Positions 9,725 to 17,993 of a stretch of DNA of 21,645 bases are shown here, piece by piece. The position numbers and the translations under genes were made by a program. Source of the DNA: Temnopleurus reevesii (lineage: Eukaryota; Echinodermata; Echinoidea; Temnopleuroida; Temnopleuridae). The notes under the pieces were generated by a model. It was given only the letters and a program-made list of their open reading frames with translations, had not been told where the DNA came from and ran no database searches. Every line of letters begins with the position of its first letter. Within the stretch, counting starts at the first letter, position 1. The stretch covers positions 24,917 through 46,561 of the forward strand of contig BQKZ01001465.1 of NCBI GenBank assembly GCA_036244855.1, written 5' to 3'.

Positions 9725-9790
9725 TCGGAGCGTCGTAAATGGTGGGCAGACGTTAGATATACCGTAACTGCAAAGGTGTGAGTCAACCTT
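9725..9790. mobile_element. Truncated 'GACTCACACCTTTGC' MITE, right end only
   Basis: The segment ends in GCAAAGGTGTGAGTCAACCT, which matches the complement of the family terminus. It is preceded by a GGGCAGACGTTAGATATACC interior segment resembling copy 1 (GAGCAGACGTTGCATATAGA). No matching left end is present. It abuts the last unit of the 7261-9718 array. Confidence 0.6.
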
Positions 9791-10176
9791 GATATGAAAT
9801 AATGTCTATCATATATGTACTGAGAGATGCGAACTATTCCAGAATTTGTATAAGGTGCATTTTTTATATGCATTAAAGGCTTTCATCACAAATGAATCGC
9901 CGAGGGTATATAGATTATTGCTGTCATATTTTCTCTCACTATTATTTAGCTTTGGCGTTACCCACACTTTAATTTTCACCTTATATGCATATATTCCAAA
10001 ACGGTTTACAGCGCTAATGTAATGATGCATAAAATTAGAATTACGCTTCTTGTGTGTTGAAGTACGCATATTAGACTATATATAGCGAAAGTGACGAAAG
10101 TGGTCCGGTAAGCTTTATGATACGTGTTTGAGTGAAGACAGTGTCCTTTTTACAAGACATTACTAGTAACTCCTCA
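9791..10176. other. No recognisable feature
   Basis: Unique AT-rich sequence. A minus-strand frame of 86 codons (9809-10069) is open but has no motif I recognise and no clear splice context. Confidence 0.35.
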
Positions 10177-10280
10177 GGGCTGTGTTTCATAAAGATGTTC
10201 GTAGAGTTAGCGCCTGAGAAAGGGTTATCAGTCTTGCGCAGAGTCGTGCGTAGTTCTATAAGTAGCTTTATGAAACCCCT
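10177..10280. mobile_element. Short hairpin element with TGTGTTTCATAAAG ends, copy 1
   Basis: GGGCTGTGTTTCATAAAG at 10177-10194 faces CTTTATGAAACCCCT at 10266-10280, giving a 104-bp element with a short terminal inverted repeat. Two more elements with the same TGTTTCA-type ends follow at 10411-10550 and 10761-11607. It is non-coding. Confidence 0.55.
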
Positions 10281-10410
10281 GCGTAAATGGTTACTTACTT
10301 ACTATTTTTAAGCATCATGCTTACGATGACTCAGCTATAATTAAAGCCTATCATGCATGGGGAATGCCAGATTGCGAAGAAATGGCGCCCCAACCGCCCT
10401 TCGCGACCTA

Positions 10411-10550
10411 GGTTGTGTTTCACTAAGTTAGAAATGACTTTTTGAATTAATTTAAGATCTACTCTAATTGAAAATCTTCCAAGAAAAACAGTAATTTACG
10501 TACTGCAGTCCTAATGTCGTTCATAACTTTAAGAACAACTTGGTGAAGCA
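10411..10550. mobile_element. Short hairpin element with TGTTTCACTAAGTT ends, copy 2
   Basis: GGTTGTGTTTCACTAAGTT at the left faces AACTTGGTGAAGCA at the right (ending 10550). The complement TGCTTCACCAAGTT matches the left end at 12 of 14 positions. At 140 bp it is similar in size to copy 1 and has no coding capacity. Confidence 0.5.
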
Positions 10551-10760
10551 TCGCCGCGGTCATTAGCACGACAGCATACGATTACATCACCATGTGATTC
10601 TTACAACAAGCGGTGCATCTTGGTAATATGTTTGGCCTCGGTGTTATTTCAATAATGATGTTGATTTTGTAAGATTGCATCGCGGAGTAAATGGCAAGCA
10701 GGTTGTCTGACTGCGATTATCGCTCTCACATTTGCACAGGCCGATGACGTAACACACCTG

Positions 10761-11607
10761 GGAGGTGTTTCACCAAATCGTTCTTAAAGGTATGCACGAC
10801 TTAAAGGGGATGTTGGTCAAAAGTTGCGGTTGATTGGAATGTGCCAATCAAAATCATTATTTTATGCGCGTCCTGTTAAAGCCCAAGTACAGTTTTGGTA
10901 AAAGCCAATATTTTTATCGCCAAATTTTGTCTTCAAATCTACTTAAAAAGAAACATGATATCATGATCATGTTGTACAAAAGATTGTACGAAAATTAACA
11001 AGTTTTGGAAAAGTTTATAACCTAAAGTGTGGAAAATATTTTAGCGTCGTAGCCCCCGACGCTAATTCAATATTTTCTTTCTTGGTAAAGGACAGCTTCT
11101 CATGAACAGAATTGGATGAAAATTTCAGAATTTATTCTTTATGTATTCCTTTTTAGCATGCTTTAATAAAATCTTGGAAATAATTTTGTATATGCCCAAT
11201 AAGAAGCAAAATATTGTTATAACCAAGAGAGGGCGCTAAATAAGATTTAACGGTCAAATTAAAATTTTCAAAAGAATTCGCTCGTAGAAAAATATGCTAT
11301 GATCTTGAAATGTGTATACAAACTATATGTCATGGTATATATCCCCAAAATTCACATTTCTTTAATCTTTACCAAAACTATACATGGGCTTTAAATGCGC
11401 ATACCATGCGCGAATGAAAAATGCGCGTTACAATTTGCAAAGTTGCAGTTGATTTGCAGTTGATTTTGAGCAACATCCCCAGATAGACCGGAGTGCGTTA
11501 ACGAATGTAATACGCGTAACATTTTAGATCATTCAGCACTAGTACGGATACCAGTCGAGCGTCAAGTCGTTCGTAAAGTCTTGCGTTTACTGGTGAAACA
11601 CAGCCCA
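10761..11607. mobile_element. Hairpin element copy 3, interrupted by another element
   Basis: GGTGTTTCACCAAATCGTTC (from 10764) faces TTACTGGTGAAACACAGCCC (ending about 11606). The inner parts of the ends also correspond: GCACGACTTA at the left and CAAGTCGTTC at the right. The two halves are only about 45 bp and 125 bp long and are separated by a complete 674-bp inverted-repeat element (10807-11480). This suggests an original short hairpin split by a later insertion. Confidence 0.55.
10807..11480. mobile_element. 674-bp inverted-repeat element nested in a hairpin element
   Basis: The termini are GGGGATGTTGGTCAAAA (10807 onward) and TTTTGAGCAACATCCCC (ending 11480). Further in, GTTAAAGCCCAAGTACAG and TTTTGGTAAAAG (10875-10904) face CTTTACCAAAA and CTATACATGGGCTTTAA (11368 onward). 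Both arms also carry GCGCG words at equivalent depth, so the arms are about 100 bp or more. Near the middle is a perfect 9-bp stem, TTAGCGTCG (11041-11049) and CGACGCTAA (11057-11065), with a 7-base loop. There is no coding capacity. Target duplications are not clear. Confidence 0.75.
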
Positions 11608-12141
11608 GTTTAACCTCCTTTGGTTCATTAGGTCACTAGAACCGTAATGATAATCCGTTAGATTCCATTGCTTTATCGGCTGAACCCCGCTTAGAAGAAA
11701 GGGTGAAATGTCATTATTATCTATGGAAGCAACAGTAATCGCGTGGAATGACATTAAGACAGAACAGAATTGTAACTTTGATTGTCAACATTATTCTATT
11801 CACCCTCCATTTATATGATTATGTTAATCTGATATTTAGCAGTTAGTTGAGCTGAGTCATCCAATGATTGTACTTTTGTGGTTTTAATCACCACCCTCAT
11901 GAATAAGCACGCCCGATACTCAGATATTCTTTCTTTAATTTAAACAAATGCAATTTGGTGTGCGTTTAACAGGAAAAAATAATTGGCAATTGCATGTGTC
12001 GTAATCACAAACTGTTATTCATTTATTCTCTGTCTCATATTACATGTAAAAGTATAGAATTATCTTTCATTATGCAATTTATGATTAAAATGGTTTCATC
12101 TGTAAAAATGCTATATCTACTTAAATAGAATAGGCAAATCT
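11608..12141. other. No recognisable feature
   Basis: Unique AT-rich sequence between the MITE cluster and the CA repeats. No exon, RNA gene or repeat can be supported. Confidence 0.35.
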
Positions 12142-12190
12142 ACACACACACACACACACACACACAATCACACACACACACACACACACA
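12142..12190. repeat. (AC)n microsatellite
   Basis: An AC dinucleotide run covers 12142-12166, is interrupted once by ATC, and continues as CA at about 12169-12190. The following 250 bp (12191-12444) are unremarkable and become pyrimidine-rich near 12390-12430. Confidence 0.93.
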
Positions 12191-12444
12191 TAATTTCTCT
12201 ATCCTTTCCTGCTTCACCAATCTCTTTATCCTCATGTTAACATGTCTCCCCTCTTTCATTATTCTTTAAAATGTACAAAATTGTTTGCAATCTTATTCCT
12301 ATGTAGTCATATTTGTTTATTTATCTAGGGAAGATGTGAACTCATTCCATCGATGCAGTAGGTCTACAATGTTGGTTTAGCTTCCTGCCTTCTATCTTTT
12401 CCTCCCTCCTCTCTTTCCACTTTCTCTTTTTCAACTTGGCAATG

Positions 12445-12735
12445 CACAAACGCAAACGGATACATGCACAGAAAGGCACACTCACACTCACACTTAGACA
12501 CGCACACATACACACTTACCACGCACTGACGCGCATACACTTACCCTAAAACACACACACAGGCACAGAGCAACACGCACTGACGCTCATACACACACCA
12601 TTGAAACATGAACGCATACATGAATATATACACACACCCCCAAACGCACCTACACACATTCATACACCAACGCACACACCCATACACCCACACACACACC
12701 ATACACTAACTCACACACGAACACACATACACTCA
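12445..12735. repeat. Degenerate CA-rich low-complexity tract
   Basis: About 290 bp of irregular ACAC, CATACAC and CACACTC words. One longer internal duplication is visible: CACGCACTGACGCGCATACA and CACGCACTGACGCTCATACA, about 56 bp apart. The His/Thr/Pro-rich frame at 12601-12948 is a by-product of this composition. Confidence 0.85.
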
Positions 12736-13187
12736 CTCAATCATCATGATCAGCTCACAGTCAAAATGACACGTGAAAGCGCGCCAATTCAAACTTTACC
12801 AAAACCACCACACTCGCGTCTACCTGTAGAACATTCAAAATTCACGCAGACGACATCATCTCAAAAACACACTACGATCGCTATTCGATCACATTTTATC
12901 CACCACCACTCTTCCCGCCAAAAAACAGTGTCTCTGTCATCGGTTTAACGTTTGCCGGGGAAGATTGAGATTGCCGCGTTGTGACCTTGGGCAAGGTTTG
13001 CTCTGAGGAGGGGGTATTTGTTTTGACAGGGAGTTGTGACTGGATGCTAGCTGGATGCAGAGTGAGCTCGCATCGTCGACGAAGCGATGTGTTACCATCT
13101 CAGTCAGATCAGACAGCGATTATCTGTGCTTCGAGGGGTTTGTCGTGATATATGTGTACCGGTGTAGCGATTTTGACTTGTGTGTAG
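12736..13187 (+). promoter_or_regulatory. Candidate promoter and 5' untranslated region
   Basis: Composition changes after the CA tract. From about 12950 to 13250 the DNA is closer to balanced GC and carries about 18 CpG dinucleotides, clearly more than the flanking AT-rich DNA. There is an E-box CACGTG at 12770-12775 and no obvious TATA box at a convincing distance. I infer a promoter and leader only because this block leads directly into a short frame ending at a splice donor. The transcription start cannot be placed. Confidence 0.3.
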
Positions 13188-13245
13188 ATGTCACATTCTA
13201 AAGGAATTAACATGGATGTCTTTACCTCAGAATGCGCTCTCCGAG
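13188..13245 (+). CDS. Candidate first coding exon of an unidentified gene
   Basis: An in-frame TAG at 13185-13187 is followed directly by ATG (13188). A second in-frame ATG at 13212 lies in a better initiation context (AACATGG). The encoded start is MSHSKGINMDVFTSECALR, and the frame runs into CCGAG|GTAAGAT at 13245/13246, a strong match to the animal 5' splice consensus. The exon would end in phase 1. It follows the only CpG-enriched leader-like block in the window, and downstream DNA is intron-like. I do not recognise the peptide and assign no function. The evidence is initiation context plus donor plus composition; a chance combination is quite possible. The rest of the gene may lie beyond the window. 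Confidence 0.33.
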
Positions 13246-14470
13246 GTAAGATCGGATGTCATAATTACAAAATGTCGTTTCATTTGAATTATCTGGACCA
13301 TGATATTATTTGGAAATCACGAATGGTTTGTTTAATGACAAAAATATGTCAATGATATGGCCGTATCAAAATTGTGTAATTATACGATCATGTTTTAAGC
13401 GATTATCTTTCAAAATGACAAATGATATGTATTGTAATTACAATGCGTGAATGATTATAGATTTTCAAATGTTTTTCATTGAATTAATGTTTAGTGTTAA
13501 CATTGTCATACAGGTTACTGTACGAAAAGGGGTTTTGACTTGTGTGGAATAGGTTAATTTTACCCGAGTTACATTGAATGATTAACTTCGACGGCTCATG
13601 ACGCTTTGAGATTATTAAGCCATTTTCTATTATGCAAATAAAATTGCCTGTATTATATAACAAGCAAGTTTCATTTTAAATGCCACTGTAAAAAAATTGA
13701 AATATCGCAGTAAATAAAACACTCACTGTTTGGAAACAAGAAAATGTGTATTGCTATTTTCAACATCTTCTTATTTTATGGGGTAAAAACACTTTATGAA
13801 TTTGGGTGAAAAATTCAACATCTCTCCCAAAGATGACCATTTCAAAAGACAGTTTGTTTCCCTGATGGAAATTATTTTGTTTACTCCGAATAGGATACAT
13901 ATTAATTTTATTTTATTTTCTAAAGCTCTATCGAAGTGTAAAAGATGATATAAAACTGAATCGATGTATATTAGTTTTGCCCTGAAACACATTCACACCT
14001 CACGTTAATGACACATTTTCTTGTAGTGAATTCAAAAGATGGAAGTATTTGATCACATTAGCTTTTCTCATGCTTGGGTATCAATATTCCATTTTAAGAA
14101 GTATTTTTTTTTCTTCAAACTAATACATTATTTGAATATGAATTAAATTTTCATTAATCTGTTATTCAAATCACTCATAACAGTCAAAAATTGAAAACTA
14201 TTTTTAGACACACGTTTACCAATAGGAGGTACGCTCTACTAAGTATTTCAACTAAATTTGGAGAAAAAAAGACGCAAATTAGAAGTCATTCATAGTTTGT
14301 TCTAAAATACGTCATGTTTTTTTTGTTTCTTTGCCTTTGTTGTGTTTTTAAACTGTCAACGAAATTCCGTAATACATGTCACAATTTGATTCTCATTGCC
14401 AATAAACTCCACTACCTATTTCATCCATTTTAAACCTGTAATATTAGAAAACGACGATAAAAGAGTGCAC
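13246..14470. other. Intron-like AT-rich unique sequence
   Basis: No tandem repeat or transposon ends are visible. An octamer ATGCAAAT (13632-13639), the classic POU-factor site, occurs within CTATTATGCAAATAAAATTG, but single 8-mers occur by chance. A 73-codon minus-strand frame (13771-13992) has no motif. If the candidate exon at 13188-13245 is real, this is the start of its first intron. Confidence 0.35.
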
Positions 14471-14499
14471 CATTTAAACGAAACCAGTGAAAACACAAA

Positions 14500-14770
14500 C
14501 CAGGGCAAGTGCATTATCGCGAATCGATATGGTTAACATGATACTTCATCGTTTTAGAATTATACAGGTATTGTTGAGAGCAACGATTGATATCGTTTTT
14601 CGTAATATAACTCCCCGTGATATAGAAACGCTATGATAAACGCGTTAATGAAAATAATATCACCAACTTATGGCGCGTTTAGAAACGCAATATATCTCGG
14701 TCGGTCTAATTATGACCGCGATATGGAACATAAATAATGAAGCATGTTTTTAAAACAGGCGATTAATCAA
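14500..14770. promoter_or_regulatory. CpG-enriched block with recurring ATATCG-type words; possible regulatory DNA
   Basis: Although AT-rich, this stretch holds about two dozen CpG dinucleotides, many in CGCG or TCGCGA-like contexts. Related words recur: ATCGATATGG (about 14522), TTGATATCGTTTTTCG (about 14588), GTGATATAGAAACGC (about 14617), AATATATCTCGGTC (about 14690) and GACCGCGATATGG (14714-14726). Two of these form an inverted repeat, ATATCTCGGTC (14692-14702) against GACCGCGATAT (14714-14724). GCGTTTAGAAACGC (14675-14688) is also a small palindrome. The pattern suggests clustered protein-binding sites in a possible first intron, but no factor is assigned. Confidence 0.25.
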
Positions 14771-14946
14771 CATTTTGTGTTTGGCGGGCGTTTCGTTTCG
14801 TTCATTTGGAAAATGAATGTGTAGGATTTGACAGTTCCGTGTGCGTTTAGAGTAGTTTTATTTCGAACCATTTACGCTAATGGATTCTTGATCGTGGGAG
14901 ATATACGATGCACGTTCCGTAGAGCGAAGTCTGTCTTATTCTACAG

Positions 14947-15047
14947 GTTTGCTAAAATGTCGGCAGGACTTAGATGGAATAGGTCGAGTGTGCATAATTG
15001 CCAGAGGGGGCGAGGTTGTAATGATAATGGTTAATGTGCCTTTGTAA
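14947..15047 (+). CDS. Very tentative second, terminal exon
   Basis: A pyrimidine-rich stretch CTGTCTTATTCTACAG ends at 14946, a fair 3' splice site. Joined in phase to the candidate exon ending at 13245, the frame continues as GLLKCRQDLDGIGRV and onward for about 33 codons to TAA at 15045-15047. That stop overlaps an AATAAA at 15047-15052. The product would be about 52 residues. A 33-codon open stretch is not statistically notable and I recognise no family. An alternative reading in another frame starts at ATG 14957 (MSAGLRWNRSSVHNC) and ends after 25 codons. Confidence 0.13.
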
Positions 15048-15052
15048 ATAAA

Positions 15053-15335
15053 ACTCATTGGTTATGAATGTTTAAATGAATTGAATTGCTTTTATAGCGC
15101 ACCTGTTTGTCCTGGCATATCCTGTGTCATATGTCTTTGTATATAAAACTCGCGATGAAACTAACAACCTCGTAATAATCTTGTAACATTAAATATCCAT
15201 TTCCAAATGATTTGCAGAGTATCTTGGTTGCTTCCCTTTTATTTACAAACCCTTATTAAATGAATATTGTATATCGTATTGCTCACAAAAGGATTCTAGT
15301 CTATTTCTGTAGATAGTATCGGACCTTGAGCATGT
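15053..15335. other. No recognisable feature
   Basis: AT-rich sequence. The only internal repetition seen is CTTTGTAAATAAAACTC (about 15040) and CTTTGTATATAAAACTC (about 15136), 17 bp with one difference. Nothing else is supported. Confidence 0.3.
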
Positions 15336-15497
15336 ATTGTCAAAATCAGTGATACACATCAAAGTTGATTTCTTGAACACCAATCCATATAGATCGACAT
15401 ACTTCTAGCTATTTTGAATATTTGTCACAATCGTGGATGCTGGAACCTGGAACACATATTCATAAATGCTACAGTATACACATTTAAGTTAGAGTAG

Positions 15498-15528
<31 letters not shown>

Positions 15529-16240
15529 GTTGATCAAAGTGAACCCCCCCCTCCTCAAGCCCCCCCCCCTCCTTTGGTAGACCTGCAGCTCCAAAAACAA
15601 AAACAAAAAATCAGAGCCACGGAAAGAGAAAACATCTTAGAATATTGAGTGCACACGGATGTCTACTGGCATTAAGAATTGTGTCACAACTTCAAATTAG
15701 TTTGCAGGACAATGTTGTTGCTATTTTTTAAAGAAGATTTTTAAATGAAAAATAAGAACAAGAAAAACGACGTCCTACAAGCTATTTTGATTTTTTTACA
15801 AGCATATAATGGCCCCAAACATATATGAACACTGTATGCTGTAGAATGTTTTCCATTTCACATAAAAGATATGTATATATTGTCAAATGCAAAATTGCTA
15901 TATTGGATTTCTTGAACACTGACTCAAAGTGGCGTCCTTGAAACTATTTTTTATTTTTAGCTACAATCCGATATGCCGGAAGACATACGTGCAGGATTTA
16001 TGTTCTAAAATGTTTTCCATTTCAATTGGACATAAAATATATTGCTTAGATAGAATGAAACCTGAAATATATATTGTCAAATGGTACACTTATACATATT
16101 TTTAGCACCACTTTGAGTAGTGTCCTTGGAACTTTTTTTTTAATTGTTGTCACAATCGTGTAAGACGGTAGACATGTGCAGGATTTATGCTCTAAAATGT
16201 TCTTCGTTTCAATATTACTTGAAAGATATTTTATGGAAAA
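15336..16240. repeat. Degenerate tandem repeat, unit of about 195 bp
   Basis: ATTGTCAAA recurs at about 15336, 15879 and 16073. The last two units share, in order: ATTGTCAAATG, a CACTTTGAGTAGTGTCCTTG / CTCAAAGTGGCGTCCTTG segment, CTACAATCCG / GTCACAATCGTG, GTGCAGGATTTATG, and TTCTAAAATGTTTTCCATTTC or its variant. The first unit has TTGATTTCTTGAACACCAA and TTTGTCACAATCGTGGATGC. A half unit lies at about 15765-15878. The full copies are 194 bp apart. The first copy is separated from the rest by the homopolymer region at 15498-15610. Confidence 0.7.
15498..15610. repeat. T28 tract followed by C-runs and A-rich tract
   Basis: A run of 28 T (15498-15525) is followed by C8 (15544-15551), C10 (15560-15569) and a CAAAAACAAAAACAAAAAAT segment (about 15593-15611). 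The T run could be the complement of a poly(A) tail of a minus-strand retroposed sequence, but no body is recognised. Lengths are unreliable in such tracts. Confidence 0.8.
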
Positions 16241-16292
16241 TTGAAAACGCCCCTGGACGTTCAAAGACGCAGGTCTTACGGTGGACTGGCTT
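16238..16292. mobile_element. Internal fragment of the 'GACTCACACCTTTGC' MITE family
   Basis: AACGCCCCTGGACGTTCAAA and GACGCAGGTCTTACGGTGGA match the interior of the copy at 17447-17672 (AACGCTCCCTGGATGCACAA, GACACAGGTCATACCGTGGA). Neither terminus is present, so it is a relic. Confidence 0.6.
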
Positions 16293-16522
16293 TCATGAAT
16301 TAGATTACCGCAATGAATACAATATCATATAGCGAAGTCACAATACCTTAATGTATTTCACATTCGAATGTATTTATTTCGAACGCGAAATAATCATCCG
16401 TGTTATATACTTTTAAAACATTGTGCAAAAAGTGTACTTATCACTGGGAAACATGCTGTCACCACAATGATTGATATATTGTTTCAAATTTGTGATTGAA
16501 TATCGCATTTCCAACCAACAGT
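16293..16522. other. No recognisable feature
   Basis: AT-rich sequence between the MITE relic and a single stem-loop related to the 7261-9718 array. Confidence 0.3.
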
Positions 16523-16580
16523 TACATAAATCATGTCAAACTTATGGTCGAAATTTGCAATTGCACTATAAGTTGAACTT
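16523..16580. repeat. Isolated relative of the stem-loop in the 7261-9718 units
   Basis: CATGTCAAACTTATGGTCGA followed by AATTTGCAATTGCACTATAA resembles the 7731-7779 stem-loop segment (TATGTCCAACTTATGGTTGA and AAATAGCAATGCACCACAAG). The arms TGTCAAACTTATGGT and ACTATAAGTTGAAC pair imperfectly. This shows that the array unit, or part of it, is dispersed and not purely a local satellite. Confidence 0.55.
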
Positions 16581-16796
16581 TTTTAAAGCAATAGTTGTGT
16601 GTACGGTGTTCACAATGTCTTCAACTTATTCAAAAGTGATACAGTATAATGCGATTTGATATTAATTTTCAGAAATCAATAAGAAAACAAATACAAATCT
16701 GACTGGACAAGAAATACGATAAAGTCCTGAATACTACCAAACCAATGTAAATGTAGAAATGTAGATTATAAAGAATCATTGAACAAGTTTACCCAG

Positions 16797-16797
<1 letters not shown>

Positions 16798-16874
<77 letters not shown>
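16798..16874. repeat. (GATA)n microsatellite
   Basis: About 19 uninterrupted GATA/TAGA units. On the minus strand it directly follows AATAAAATTTATC, so it is best read as the terminal repeat of the adjoining retroelement tail. The Ile/Tyr/Leu/Ser-repeat frame across it is spurious. Confidence 0.95.
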
Positions 16875-16875
<1 letters not shown>

Positions 16876-17240
16876 ATTTTATTTCAACACGGTAAAAAAC
16901 CCAAACAGATACAGAGTCTGGTTTACATTGGGGCCGTGCCATTGGCAGAATATAAAAGGTAAAATGACAATTCAATTAAAATACATATATAATACAAATT
17001 AAGAGCAGAACAAGTCAATAAATACAGAATTTAAAACATTTGTTTTAAAGGATTCTCTAGATAAAATTTCAAATTTGTTATGCGGTTTAAATAGATTCTC
17101 TTAAATGAATTTCCATCTACATGTAAAGTGCGGCGGTGTCTTTTATAAAATTTCCTTTAGGCTATTAGATGAATTTTATTCAAGAATTGTTGATCTACTT
17201 TTTTCCACTCTTTCAATGCCCGGGACCTCTTTTATGAAGG
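16875..17240 (-). mobile_element. 3' end of a non-LTR retrotransposon, minus strand
   Basis: On the minus strand the sequence reads TTTTTTACCGTGTTGAAATA then AAATTTATC and enters the GATA/TATC repeat. The same TTTTACCGTG...AAATAAA ending occurs in the tail at 21518-21645, so both belong to related elements. Further upstream on the minus strand (about 17240 to 17036) a protein-like frame can be read in one frame (for example ALKEWKKVDQQFLNKIHLI, then a TAA at 17157-17159, then more open codons). It may be a decayed C-terminal remnant. It is not recognised, so no clade (CR1, L2 or RTE) is assigned. Confidence 0.55.
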
Positions 17241-17446
17241 TTGGCAAAACATAAAATTTGAAATTAATGTATGTTGAAATATCAAGGAAACTGAGATAAA
17301 AGATTCAATCATGTTCGGCGAAAACCGTTTCAAACTAAGATGTATAATTCATCAAAAACATTTAATAATTTATGATTTTTATTCAATATCGTGAGATTTC
17401 CTGTATTCACTAGAATTCTAGCTTCTTTTTAATCGAAGGAAGTAAA

Positions 17447-17672
17447 GGCTGACTCACACCTTTGCGTTTTTGGCTTGCGTCGGCCCAGCTTTTTTTTAAA
17501 TAAAAACGCTCCCTGGATGCACAAAGACACAGGTCATACCGTGGACTGACGTTAGGCGTACGCTCCTTGAGCGCGTGCCGAATGTCAGTCCACCGTCTGC
17601 TCAGCGTATGCTTGAGTAACATTTATTCTCAAAAGTGCTAGGCCGGCGCAGGCTAAAAATGCAAAGGTGTGA
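17447..17672. mobile_element. 'GACTCACACCTTTGC' MITE, tandem copy A
   Basis: It starts GGCTGACTCACACCTTTGCG with GGCTTGCGTCGGCCCAGC next. It ends GCGCAGGCTAAAAATGCAAA then GGTGTGA (about 17672), and the last few bases of the right terminus are missing where copy B begins. The subterminal parts also pair: TTGGCTTGCGTCGGCC with GGCCGGCGCAGGCTAA. It is about 226 bp, GC-richer than its surroundings and non-coding. Confidence 0.8.
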
Positions 17673-17676
17673 TAAA

Positions 17677-17908
17677 GGCATACTCACACCTTGGCGTTTT
17701 TAGCCTGCGTCGGTCCAGCGTCTTTTTTTAAAACAAAGACGCGGGTCATACGTTGTACTAACTTTATGCTACGCTCCTTAATCACAAGCCGAACGTCAGT
17801 CTATCGTCTGCTCGGCGTACCGTATGCCGTGCGTTCGGGTATAGCGTTTTTCATTTTCTAAAACGCTAGGCAGACGCGGGCTAAAAAGGCAAAGGTGTGA
17901 CGCAGGCT
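17677..17908. mobile_element. 'GACTCACACCTTTGC' MITE, tandem copy B
   Basis: It starts GGCATACTCACACCTTGGCG and TTTTTAGCCTGCGTCGGTCC. It ends GCAGACGCGGGCTAAAAAGG and CAAAGGTGTGACGCAGGCTT. It is about 232 bp and clearly homologous to copy A along its length, including AAAGACGCGGGTCATACG and GTCTGCTCGGCGTAC, so the pair is head to tail in the same orientation. Confidence 0.8.
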
Positions 17909-17993
17909 TGAGCTCAGGAGAAAGACATGTCAAGACGCTACGCATTAACGCTGCACCTGCAGACACGTGACATGTCATGGCGGGCTGAAAGAT

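Noticed and set aside
12601..12948. His/Thr/Pro-rich frame of 115 codons
   Set aside because: It is a translation of CA-rich low-complexity DNA with a start in the repeat, and no recognisable domain beyond it.
13632..13639. ATGCAAAT octamer as a POU-factor site
   Set aside because: A single 8-mer in AT-rich DNA is expected by chance, and no cluster or conservation can be shown here.
14828..15034. 68-codon plus-strand frame
   Set aside because: It would have to begin at TTG and shows no family motif. The later ATG at 14957 leaves only 25 codons.
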